From contig MCFE01000716.1 of the NCBI GenBank assembly GCA_002104905.1, positions 1-42,463 of the forward strand: a stretch of 42,463 nucleotides of DNA, in the 5' to 3' direction. Of this stretch, positions 32,244 to 42,239 are shown piece after piece. Position 1 is the stretch's first letter. Every line of letters begins with the position of its first letter. The DNA comes from Basidiobolus meristosporus CBS 931.73 (taxonomy: Eukaryota; Basidiobolomycota; Basidiobolomycetes; Basidiobolales; Basidiobolaceae). A program made the translations under genes and the position numbers. The notes under the pieces were generated by a model. That model saw only the letters and a program-made list of their open reading frames with translations, was not told the origin of the DNA and did no database searches.

Positions 32244-32846
32244 ATGCCGAAAGAACCCTTGACGGAGTTGGAAAGAGACGTCGAGATTGCCCGGGCCCTC
32301 AATACCGGTATCGACCGAGAGCAGAAGGCCACCGAGTTCGTCACCACCTCAGCCCAGGGCCTTGCCAATCTTCACTTGCTTTCGGGAAGAAAAGCCCCTT
32401 GCATCGAGCCCGTAACCACCCACCAGATACTGCCTGTTGAGCTCCCCTGCCCGCAAGACTTATCGTCATCTACATATCGCAACGATCTGTCCCCGGATAA
32501 GCTGGGCGTGGTGGGGTTTGTTACCGAAACTGTCAGCGTAGTCAAAGACCTCATTTCCCAACGTATCAACCAGCGCCGGATGTCCGGCCAAGATCCGGAT
32601 GCCAAGGAGGCTGCTGAACGCCGGGAGCCACCTCACCCCGACGATCGTCCAAAGCTGACCCCTATTTCACAAGAGCCCATTCTGGTGCAAAAGGTGAAGA
32701 CCCTGTTTCCGAAGCCGTTGGTAGATGACGACGGTTCGCCAAGATACAAGATCGACAATTCCTGGGGCTACAAGAGTGGCGGCTCCAATATTGACTATGA
32801 CCCTATCAGGCACCCGTCCCGGGCAATGGCCCAGGACAACCATTAG
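32244..32846 (+). CDS. unrecognised 200-residue hydrophilic protein
   Basis: I do not recognise it. Intronless; the frame is open from 32208, but the ATG at 32244 sits in a good context (gcgaccATGCC) and gives 200 residues starting MPKEPLTELERD. It is charged and proline-rich with no signal peptide or membrane helix. Features: an N-terminal helix-prone stretch (TELERDVEIARALNTG), a hydrophobic patch GVVGFVTETVSVVKDLI near the middle, an acidic/basic linker RREPPHPDDRPK, and a C-terminal SWGYKSGGSNIDYDP segment. A TATA box upstream and AATAAA 54 bp after the stop support a transcribed gene. It is the last gene before the retrotransposon island and may be lineage specific. Confidence 0.6.
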   Translation: MPKEPLTELERDVEIARALNTGIDREQKATEFVTTSAQGLANLHLLSGRKAPCIEPVTTHQILPVELPCPQDLSSSTYRNDLSPDKLGVVGFVTETVSVVKDLISQRINQRRMSGQDPDAKEAAERREPPHPDDRPKLTPISQEPILVQKVKTLFPKPLVDDDGSPRYKIDNSWGYKSGGSNIDYDPIRHPSRAMAQDNH

Positions 32847-33526
32847 CCGTAATCGTTGTATGTTCCCCGTTAGTACCCGTTCTTTGTCCCCCGCCATGTA
32901 AATAAAATGGGCATCTTATATGCTGCGAATAACCAAGCTGTACATCTTCCCACCCATCGGTCTGGTGGGGATGCATGGATTAACGTCCTCGCGAAACAAT
33001 GTCATCGAACGCTCGCTTGTGGTGGTTGTCATGCCATCAGGTTATCCATGGCAAGGTGCAGGTAGACTGTGTTCTTTTGGGCCAGTGAGGGGGCCCAATT
33101 CTATGGTGTATGGCTTCATACTGTTCATTCAAATGTCTTACCCACAGGAATTTCCGCCTGAAACTTTGGCCACCCTAACCGGGATCTCCTGCCTCATTCA
33201 CCGCCCATCACCGGTCCCTGTGTATTTACTTCATGACAGGCGAGAACCATTGGACTGTTGATCCTGGTATTGTCACTGAGATATACTTATCATACACCAT
33301 CACAATATCAGCATGTTGTGTTCTAACCCCTCTCAACAGACTTATAGTGGGGTCTTGACCAGGTTTTGCTGTCTGGATTACCAAATATTGGAAAAAACAT
33401 GATGCCACTTTAACAGCCTTCTTATGGCCTCATGACAGCCTTTTGGAAGCCAATGGTATTCTGGAAGTACTAAGCTCTCCAATACACCTAATTGCCTTAT
33501 ATGGTGACAAACCTGAAGATGTCATG
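32847..33526. other. transition into the retrotransposon island
   Basis: No gene supported. From about 33270 the DNA becomes visibly richer in A and T and resembles the transposon-derived sequence that follows, so the island may begin here rather than at the first LTR. Confidence 0.4.
32901..32906 (+). terminator. poly(A) signal of the orphan gene
   Basis: AATAAA, 54 bp after the stop codon of the 200-residue orphan gene. Confidence 0.4.
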
Positions 33527-33871
33527 TGTTGTAAGAATTTATAATTGCACCTAAAAGCTCACCTAACATAGTCACTTTGATCATTACCTGCAACCTTAGA
33601 GATTCGGACCAAATTCCTTGTTAGGATTTACTTCAAATATTCTTGCCAATACAGTAGGTACCCAGAGCATAAGATTTTCATAACTTGTCCAAGCCCCCCC
33701 TACCATTGCACACATGCTCTTGGAGCCTTCCTAAGTATATTTTACATGTTTGCTTGCTAAGACCATGCAAAAGCTTAAACATTACTTGTGCATTCAATAA
33801 ATTGTTATGTCAATACCACATAATCTGCTTGTTTTCTGGTTGCTTCCAGCATAACCAAAACTCTTTCAACA
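33527..33871 (+). repeat. copia-family LTR, plus orientation (5' LTR)
   Basis: 345 bp starting TGTTGTAAG and ending TTTCAACA. It aligns along its length with the other three LTR copies in this window at roughly 75-80 percent by eye, sharing blocks such as CACCTAA, CAAATTCCTTGTTAGGA and GGTACCCAGA. No matching 5 bp flanks are seen (tcatg left, gatta right), as expected if it is a 5' LTR joined to internal sequence. Confidence 0.75.
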
Positions 33872-33885
33872 GATTATGAGACCTG
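33872..33885 (+). other. probable primer-binding site, half-tRNA-iMet type
   Basis: GATTATGAGACCTG starts directly after the LTR end. It resembles GGTTATGAGCCC, the complement of the initiator tRNA anticodon stem-loop used by Drosophila copia and relatives, with two mismatches in the first twelve bases. This identifies the adjoining LTR as a 5' LTR. Confidence 0.5.
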
Positions 33886-34439
33886 AGCTGTTGCTCTGTG
33901 GAGCATTTACCACTGCTATCACTGGAACTTTTCCCTCTATTGAACAGTTGGATGGATTCAACTACTAAGTCTGGAGAAGGTGAAGGTGAAAAGGCAGCTA
34001 CAGGAGAGAGGCCTTTGGGATATTGTTGTGGGAGAAGAATCCCCCCAATGGCATAGGAGAGCAAGCCTGGAAGTACCAGATCAAAGAACAATGTGCCTTT
34101 AACTGCATTTGCTTTAATGTCAAAGACAAAATGCTAATTCAATGTTCTGCCATAATGTTTAAGACAAATTGTTAATTTAATGTTCAAGGGCAAAAACTGC
34201 AATGAATGCCTGGAAGGCATTAGAAGCCACTTACTAGTTGTGTCCAGCTGCTTCAAAAATGTATCTTGAACAGGAATCCCTCATTGCAGAGAGGCTTTCA
34301 GGAGAAGAAAAGAAAAATCCAACCTACAGAATTACCTTGCCTGTTGATGAGATGGAATCTGCAGCATACAAACTACTGATAAAATTGTGGTAGTTTCCCT
34401 CCTAAAGAGCCTGACCAGCAGGCTTCAGGGCCTTATATA
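33886..34439 (+). mobile_element. decayed copia 5' internal region
   Basis: Sequence between the primer site and the next LTR. One plus-strand frame at about 34260-34394 reads MYLEQESLIAERL and resembles neither pol nor any domain I know; it could be a gag remnant. Assignment to the element is by position only. Confidence 0.4.
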
Positions 34440-34788
34440 TGCTGTAAGAGTCTTGGAGATGTTGAAAGTGATTGGGAGAACAAGTATATTATGTAGTCTT
34501 CATGTAATAATCTATGGAGCATATGAGTAGTATATATACATTTACATGGTGTCTGCATTACAAACACAAACAATAGGCTTAGAAAGATCCCAAGAACATG
34601 TGTGCAAAGCTTGAAACTGTTTGGACAACTTATTTAATTTTTATGTTCTGGGTACCTGATCTTTTGATGAGAGTTTTCTAAGTAACTCCTAACAAGGAAT
34701 TTGGTCAGTATTCTCTAAGACTTGTAGGTAATGATCCAAGTGACTAAGTAAGGTGAATATTTAGGTGGAATTGCAAATTTCTACAACT
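34440..34788 (-). repeat. solo copia-family LTR, minus orientation
   Basis: 349 bp reading on the minus strand from (A)GTTGTAGAAATTTGC to CTCTTACAGCA. Flanks are ATATA (34435-34439) and ATATC (34789-34793), a 4-of-5 target duplication, consistent with a solo LTR left after recombination. It contains a TATATATA promoter-like stretch. Confidence 0.75.
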
Positions 34789-34838
34789 ATATCAGCCCTG
34801 GAGTCCAAAAGTGAAGATATGACCTTGAGTTGCATATA

Positions 34839-35186
34839 TGTTGTAAGAGTCTTGGAGATATTGGAAGTGATTAGGAGAGCAAGTTGATTATGCAGTTTTC
34901 ACTTAATTATTTATAGAATGTAAAAGTAGTATTTATACTTTTACATGGTCTTGGCATAAGAAACATGTAAAATATGCTTACAAAGGTCCCAAGAACAGGT
35001 GTGCAATGTTGAGGCTGTTTGGGCAACTTTTAGAGTTTTCTTGCTCTGGACACCTGATTTTATGGTGAGAATGGTCCAAGTCAATCCTAACAGGAAATTT
35101 GCACAGTATACTCTAAGATTTGTAGGTAGTGATCCAAGTGACCAAGTTAGACAGATATTTAGGTGGAATTACAAATTTTTACAATA
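34839..35186 (-). repeat. 3' LTR of the minus-strand copia fragment
   Basis: 348 bp, from TATTGTAAAAATTTG to CTCTTACAACA on the minus strand; the first G of TGTTG is changed to A. It lies directly after GCAGGAG, the remains of the polypurine tract. Confidence 0.8.
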
Positions 35187-35199
35187 CTCCTGCTCAACT

Positions 35200-35985
35200 A
35201 AATGTTCATACTGACTAGTCCTATTTGAGACCTGAGATATTCATGTATGTCTCTAGCTAATGGTTTGGTAAATATTTCTGCAAACATTGCATCTGTATGG
35301 GAGTAAGTTAAATCAACCTTGATAATCTTGACATAAAGTAATAGGCACTTTTCCACCTCAGCCTCAGTCTTCAAAAACCTTTCTTTACCATATTACATCC
35401 TTTGTAGCTTCACAGGTTGACATATACACAGCCTATGAGGTAGAGAGTGCTACAGTTGGTTACTTGGTAGAGGTCCATGAAACTGCTCCTTTGCAGTAAA
35501 GCAAGGTATAACCTGTTGTGGAACTTCTGTCTTCTACATTTTGTCTGCAATTGGCATCAGAGTATCCCACAAGATCCTGTGCTAAGTTGTTATAGGTGTA
35601 TCTTAAGCAAATATCAGCAGTTCCTTTCTGATAACTAAAAATCCTCACAATTGCTGCAATATGATCAGGTCCATAGTTCTGATTATGCTGGCTGATAACT
35701 AACACTGAATACAAGACATCTAGACATGTTTCAAGAGTGGTGCATAGTGGACTTCCAATCATTTATTGATAAGGAAAGTCAGGGCTTCAGGTGGCACCAA
35801 GTTCTCTTGATTTGGTTGAGTTTAGATCAAGTCAACATTTGTCTCCATTGGGGTAGCTGCCAGTTTACTGTCTTCCATTTACTATTTTCTAAGTATCTCT
35901 CAAATATACTTTGATTGCCGCAGGGTAGGAGTCTGGGTGCCTCAGTCTATGGACAACTTTATTCCAAAGTAGTAACCCATTGAAA
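35200..35985 (-). pseudogene. copia pol fragment (end of RT, RNase H)
   Basis: A broken copy of the last part of Ty1/copia pol. The longest open piece (35460-35762) carries SQHNQNYGPDHIAA, KGTADICLRYTY and VGYSDAN, which match the RNase H region of the plus copy; the Asp-rich SDADW motif is altered to SDANC. Beyond it, at about 35763-35985, DNA similarity to the end of the RT domain persists with stops. The extreme 3' end, including the TKPLARD-equivalent region, is frameshifted. It is not functional. Confidence 0.8.
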
Positions 35986-36420
35986 AATAATCTAGTCCTG
36001 TGGGTGGATCCAATCAGGATCAGCCATTAGGATCCCACACTGAGGCCATGAAAATACTGGCAGCTTGGAATCAATGATCCCTACACAATCTTATGATGGG
36101 ATTATGATGGCATTTTGTTGAATCTACTACCAAATAAAGTTAAGAACTTGACAGTGTCAAGCGGTCTTTTGACAAGAATGGCATGGCATTCTGATATTCT
36201 CAATGTACTCTTCATTTATTTGAGCGGACCTAACTGGCCAATACATTCAACTTCCCTATATAGCAAGAAATGTGATGGCATTCTGATGGCCTCAATGTAA
36301 ACCTCCACTAGCTTTACAATGCTATACAGTGGCCTACAGCTAGTTCTGTCTTTATGAGAAATAGTTACAATGATCCCATCAAAAGGCCATCACAAAGCTA
36401 AAGTCCCGTGACTAAAAAGG
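35986..36420. other. sequence between copia and gypsy fragments
   Basis: No coding similarity. Contains three imperfect copies of ATGGCATTCTGAT-like sequence at 36107, 36183 and 36275; the last two also share CTCAATGTA. Origin unknown, perhaps an older repeat. Confidence 0.35.
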
Positions 36421-36440
36421 ATTGATCCTGTCAGGACACT

Positions 36441-39400
36441 GTGCAAAGACCAGGAAAAATCATCCTTGCAGCTAAGGATCTCTCAGCCCCAAGAATTGGC
36501 ATTACCAACCCAATCAACATACATTGTGGCTCAGTAACCATAATCCATCAGATGGAAGTTATTGACATACCAGATGGACCTCAGGTAGTCATTGGTCTGG
36601 ACACCTTCACCAAACTTGGCTTTCACATAGGCGGACTACTAGTTTCCTATCCAGGAATCACTAAATCTCAGCCGCTCATAATGGATCAAATCCCAGAGAT
36701 TATCTCATCCCAACCGGAAGAAGAAGAGTTAACCCCAACTTTTCAAGAATATTCTCAATCAGTCAAATTGGATATTCAGCTGGCCATAGAGAGAAATCAG
36801 ACCATTCCAAGGAACAGCTTCTGCACCATCCCAGAATCCATTGTTACACTAGAGACCCCACCTGGTGAGTCAACATGGAGGAGGCAATACCCAATTCCGC
36901 ATTCATGTCAACACTTAGTTGATGAGATAGTCCAAAAATGGGCTGACAATGGAATTATCACTCAAGCCCCTGTAAACACAACATTCAACAGCCCTTTGAC
37001 GCTTGCACCAAAGAAAGATGCTGATGGAAATCTAACCCTGAAGAGACCCTGTTTGGACCCCAGACCTCTAAACAAGCTTCTCCAAGATGACAAGTTTCCA
37101 ATTCCAAGAGTCCAAGATATCTTTTCCGCACTATCAGGGGCAAAAGTATTCTCCAAGTTGGACTTGAAGGATGCATATCACCAATTCCAGATCCATCCTG
37201 ATCATCAACATAAGACTGCCTTTACTTGGAATAATATGCAATGGATGTTTCAGGGAGCTCCCTTTGGCCTAAAGACACTTACCAGCAAGTTTCAGAGAGT
37301 CATGACTATAATACTCAAGAATGCACCATACGCATTGGTATTTGTTGATGATGTCATCATATTTTCCACTAACTGTAATGATCATGCAACCCATGTCACT
37401 GATGTAATCAACAGACTGACAACTGCTGGACTGATTCTCAATGCTGAAAAGTGCAGTTTTGCCCGCCTCAAAATCAATCTGCTTGGATTTATAGTCACAC
37501 CCGCTGGCCACCAATTAGATCCTTTCAAACTGGTCAATATCCTAGAATGGCCAAAACCCACTAGCGCCAAGCAACTTCAACATTATCTTGGAGTATTCAA
37601 CTATTTCAGGGAACACATACCACTCATGTCCTCATTAAGTGCCCCTTTAGATGCATTACGCCATAGCCCTGATCTCACCTCAGCCTGGAACAAGACTCAT
37701 GACCAAGCCTTTGAGTCACTCTGCCAACTGCTTCCACAAGCACCCACCTTATCCTACCCAGACTTTACTAAGCCCTTTGTTGTTGCTACGGATGCATCTA
37801 ATGTTGGGTTAGGGGCAGTCCTCTATCAAGATGAAGACCAAAACCCGCCTCACTGGATCTCTTTCCAAGCCAGGTCCCTACAACCTGCTGAGAGAAACTA
37901 CTCTGCTACCAAGAAGGAGCTACTTGCCATAGTCTTTGCCTTGAAGAAGTTTCATCAGTATCTATGGGGTAATACTTTTACCTTGTACACTGACCACCAA
38001 GCCCTTGTCTATATCCACACTCAGAAGACTCTGACTCCAATGCCTACCAACTGGCTTGATACTCTACTTGATTATGAATATACAGTTATGCATTGCCCAG
38101 GAATTCTCAACATCCTTCCTGACCACCTCTCAAGACTTTTTCCAACTTCACCTTGGGAGGGACATGTGATTACTGATATAATCAGTAAACTCTCTACAAC
38201 TTCCAAAATAATTCCTCAACTGGATTCAGCAACTTGGAAAATCCCACCTGAAGAACAAAGGAAAACATTGATACAGAGGAGTCATTTACTTGGCCACTTT
38301 GGAGCTGACACACTTATGAAGAAGCTACACTCTGATGGATATCACTGGCCAAATATCAAAGTTGACTGCTTAGAATTTGTCAAGTCATGCAGAGAATGTT
38401 GACTCTACAATATCAGCCGCCATGGATTTCACCCATTGAGCCCCATCCATGCAAGCCTTCCTATGGATCATATTGCAATTGATCTAGCTGGACCTTTCAC
38501 CACTAGTGATGATGGTAATCACTACCTCTTTGTAATTGTGGATGTCTGCACACGTTTTGTCTTCCTCAAAGCTATCTCAGACAAGTATGCTGCCACTATT
38601 GCACAAGAACTATTCAAGCTCTTCTGCCTTTTTGGATTCCCTAAGGTCATTCAATTGGATAATGGAACAGAATTTGTGAATCACGTGATCAAAGCCCTTT
38701 GCCAGAATAGCACCATTGATCACCGTCTGATCACTCCATATCATCCCAAAGCTAATGCACTGGCTGAAAGACATGTTCAGACCTCAGTGAACATCATCAG
38801 GAAATCTATCAAAGGTATCAAGAAGAATTGGGACAAGTACATTCCAACTGTACAGTATGCTATCAACACCAAAATTGCCGCTCTACATGGATCAACACCA
38901 TTTTGCTTGATGTTTGGAAGAAGATACAACCACTTTGGAGACTACCAGAATACAGAGTTAGCAAGTTTGAATACAGATAAGCTAAAGAACCGGCTTGAGC
39001 ACCTTACCAACATTGTCTACCCTGCTATCAGTGCCAGAAGTAAGGCCTCTCAGCAAAAGATGACTTCAACGTTTGCCTCAAGACACAGGAACAGCAGCTT
39101 CCCAGATGGGTCATATGTCATGACACTAGATCCAATCCGGCAATCTAAGCTTGACCCCAAGTATGAAGGACCATTCAAGGTTGTCAGACACACTACTGGA
39201 GGATCTTACGTACTTCAGGATAACACTGGAGCACTGCTACCCAAAAACTTTCCACCTTCTTCACTCAAATTCATTTCTCAAGACCCAGTAACTTCGGAAT
39301 CCTATGAAGTTGAAGCTATTTTGGACCATGATGGAGAAGAACCAAATTGCCTTTATTTAGTCAAGTGGAAAGGCTATGATGCCAAACACAACACCTGGGA

Positions 39401-39500
39401 ACCTTACACCAACTTTGATGATGTTGCCATTATTGATCAGTATTGGAGCCGCAGAGGAACCCAGAAGGTATCAAAAAACTCCTCTTCCGGAAGGAAGTGA
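36441..39500 (+). pseudogene. pol: gypsy pol: protease end, RT, RNase H, integrase, chromodomain
   Basis: One frame of 1,020 codons interrupted just once, by TGA at 38400-38402. Domains in order: protease C-terminus (VVIGLDTFTKLG); RT with KLDLKDAYHQF and the catalytic FVDDV; RNase H with ATDASNVGLGAVL, KKELLA and YTDHQAL; integrase zinc finger of the HHCC type; then after the stop the integrase core with Asp in AIDLAGPF, Asp in QLDNGTEF and Glu in ANALAERH; last, a chromodomain (EVEAILDH ... YLVKWKGYD ... NTWEP) near 39300-39450 that in relatives binds methylated histone H3. The stop falls directly after the final zinc-finger Cys. Good preservation elsewhere implies a fairly recent copy. It cannot replicate by itself as it stands, lacking its 5' end. 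Confidence 0.9.
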
Positions 39501-39947
39501 TGTTGTGCATCAACATTTAAAACTTAGCCAATTTTACTCCATTTGAAAATCTAGTACCCTAACTGATTTTCCCTAACCCAAACATAACAAATCCCAGTTA
39601 CAGTTTATTTTATCCCACCTCAGAATCTATTTTTAGCTATCACACCTGATCTATTTTCAAATGGTCATTACATTATCAGTCTATGTGCCAAGCCTTCCCA
39701 GGTGATTAGTCATCTGAGATCTATCCAACCACTGTGCAGTTGCCAAGACATCAGTTGATTGATGATGTAATTTTCATTTATCTTATGCACCTATGAACAC
39801 CCAAATTGATTTCAATCAATCCAGTCCCTTGGCGCTTACTAATTCAACCTGATCAGAAAAGTATAAATAAAGTTTACTGAACCTTTTGGTTTAGTGTGTG
39901 TCTCAACAAAATTAAGATTCTGTCTCAGCAAAAATAAGAATCCAACA
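39501..39947 (+). repeat. 3' LTR of the gypsy element
   Basis: 447 bp starting TGTTGTGC directly after the pol stop and a purine-rich GGAAGGAAG, ending ATCCAACA, so the termini TGTTG/CAACA are inverted. It holds a TATAAATAAA promoter/poly(A)-like stretch near 39862. There is no second copy in the window, so the right end is inferred from the terminal inverted repeat. Confidence 0.6.
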
Positions 39948-40156
39948 ATTCCGTTCTAGTTTCTATCCAAGCCTAGTACATCTAGCACTCCAAAGAACAC
40001 CAAGCCTAGCCTGCCTAGCAAACAAATATCATTGTCTTTACAGCCAACCCAGCTATATCCAAGACCAATATTAGATCAGAATCTTTCTGCTAATATTTCC
40101 GCCACTCTCTGACAATTCTAAGATTCTGCACTTAATTGTCCCTTTGGTTCAGTTAA
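39948..40156. other. junction between gypsy LTR and copia fragment
   Basis: About 200 bp with CCTAGC-rich short repeats (tagtacatctagc, agcctagcctgcctagc) and no coding similarity. It may be target DNA, or a degraded part of the copia integrase gene. Confidence 0.35.
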
Positions 40157-42189
40157 GCCATTCAAGAGTTTATCACACTTTCTCTTGGATACAACACAGA
40201 ACATTTAAGAATATTTGGGTGTACAGCATATGCCAAAAAACTGGCCGGAAATCAGTCAAAATTTGAGCAAAAAAGTGTAAAATGCATATTTTTGGGCTAC
40301 TGCAATGAGAGTAAGCCATAAAGACTCTACAATACCAAAGCAAAGATGCTTATCAAGTCCAGGCATGTGTTGTTTGATGAAAACTCAAAATTTTCACAAA
40401 AAATGACATCAGATGATGACAAAAATTTGATCTCAAGTCCACCAATTGTCAGGATTGAATCAGAGCAAAACAATGAAAATTTTCTCACTCCAGAGGACTC
40501 TACAACTGTGGTTCAGCCAGAATCAGTGCCCAGGATTATTCCAGAAGTGATCATCCCAGTATCAAATGCCTGGAGATCAAATCGGAGAAGAAATAGCCTA
40601 AATTACTATATTAATGAGGGTACAAACTTAGCCTATGCCTATTCAGTCCATATTGATGAACCCTAGACTGTAAAAGAGGCCCTAAATAGCCCTCAGACAA
40701 AGTTTTGGAGATATGCAATGACTGAGGAATATCAGGCACTGATGGAAAATCAAACTTGGGACTTAATCAAATTACCAATCAACCAAAAATCAATTGGATG
40801 CAGATGGGTCTTCAAGACAAAATACAAGGCTGATGGTACAATTGAAAGATACAAAGCAAGACTTGTAGCCAAAGGATACTCTCAAACAAAAGGACTTGAC
40901 TATACTGAGACCTTTGCACTGTTAGCCAAGTTTAATTCCATCAGATTAATATTGGCTATTGCAGCCAAATATAAGTTTTTTATTCATCAAATGGATGTAA
41001 AAACTGCATTTTTGAATGGAGAACTTGATGAGGACATGTATATGGACCGGCCTGATGGGTTTGTTGACCAAGATAACCCCCATTTGGTCTGCAAGCTTAA
41101 AAAGTCACTATATGGTCTCAAGCAATCACCAAGAGCCTGGAATTGCCAGATAGATTCTTATTTGGAATCTTTGAGTTTCAAAAGGAGTAATGCTGACTAT
41201 AGTATATACTATAAACCAGATAGAGCAAATCCAGTTCTATTAGCTCTATATGTGGATGATCTTATTTTAGCCACCAACAACCTAGAAACATTGGAAGAGA
41301 CTAAATCCAGCCTATCTAAGGACTTCAAGATGTCCAATCTAGGAGAACTTAGTTACTACTTAGGGATTAAGTTCTCCATAGACAGAAGTACCCAGACTAT
41401 TACCCTAAGCCAATCCAAGTATATTCAAGATATACTAAAGAAGTACAAAATGGAAGACTGTAAATTGGCAGCTACCCCAATGGAGACAAGCTTAACTTGG
41501 TCAAAACTCAACCAAATCAAGAGAGCTTGGTGCCATCTGAAAGCCCTGACTTTCCTTATCAATCTATGGCTGGCAGTCTGATATATATCATGCTTGGAAC
41601 ACGTCCAGATATCTCATATTCAGTGGGAGTTGTCAGCCAACATAATCAGAACTATGGATCTGATCATATTGCAGCAGTTAAGCGGATTTTTAGATACCTA
41701 AAAGGAACTGCTGATATCTGCTTAAGATACACTTATAAGGATTCAGAACAGGATCTTGTGGGATACTCTGATGCTGATTGGGGACGAAATTTAGAAGACA
41801 GAAGATCCACCACAGGATACACCTTTCTTTACTGCAAAGGAGCAATTTCATGGAATTCAAGAAAGCAACCAACCGTAGCACTTTCCACCACAGAGGCAGA
41901 GTATATGGCAGCCTGTGAAGCTACAAAAGAAGCAATGTGGTTAAGAAAGCTGTTTACAGATTTAGGCCTATGTCAAAAAACACCTATTACTTTATTTCAA
42001 GATAATCAAGGATGTATACAATTAGGTAGAAATCCAACTTTTCATGCCAGAACCAAGCACATAGATATTAGACATCATTTCATACATGAAGCTATAGAGA
42101 ATAACTTAGTTAGCTTAGTTTACTGTCCTACAGATGAAATGATTGCAGACATATTTACCAAGCCATTAGCTAGAGACAAGTTTGAATAA
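40157..42189 (+). pseudogene. pol: copia pol fragment: integrase end, RT, RNase H
   Basis: Open reading is lost three times: TAA at 40319-40321 within the integrase C-terminus, TAG at 40664-40666 just before RT, and a one-base deletion near 41495. Recognisable parts are LRIFGCTAYAK and IFLGYC (integrase C-terminal GAG/IFGC region), RHVLFDE, then the RT domain from about 40690 with WVFKTKYKADG, KARLVAKGYSQ, MDVKTAFLNGELDE and the catalytic LYVDDLILA; after the frameshift, RNase H with VGYSDADW, STTEAEYMA and the DNQG motif, and the terminal HIDIRHHFI and IADIFTKPL. The same frameshifted site in the minus-strand copy has one base more, which confirms a deletion here. Confidence 0.9.
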
Positions 42190-42239
42190 CTGAGGTTAAA
42201 ATTAGGACTAGTCAGTATGAACATTTAGCTGAGTGGGAG

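Larger units (their letters stand above)
34839..35985 (-). mobile_element. 5'-truncated copia element, minus orientation
   Basis: Consists of a 3' LTR (34839-35186) preceded on the minus strand by a purine-rich tract and the 3' part of pol. Similarity to the plus-strand copia copy continues up to about 35985 and then stops abruptly. The LTR end TTACAACA abuts TATAT, as in the solo LTR next to it. Confidence 0.8.
36421..39947 (+). mobile_element. 5'-truncated Ty3/gypsy chromovirus
   Basis: Contains the end of protease, RT, RNase H, integrase and a chromodomain, in the gypsy order, followed by a 3' LTR. The 5' LTR, gag and first half of protease are absent. Exact left boundary is uncertain; coding similarity starts after an in-frame stop at 36423-36425. 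Confidence 0.88.
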
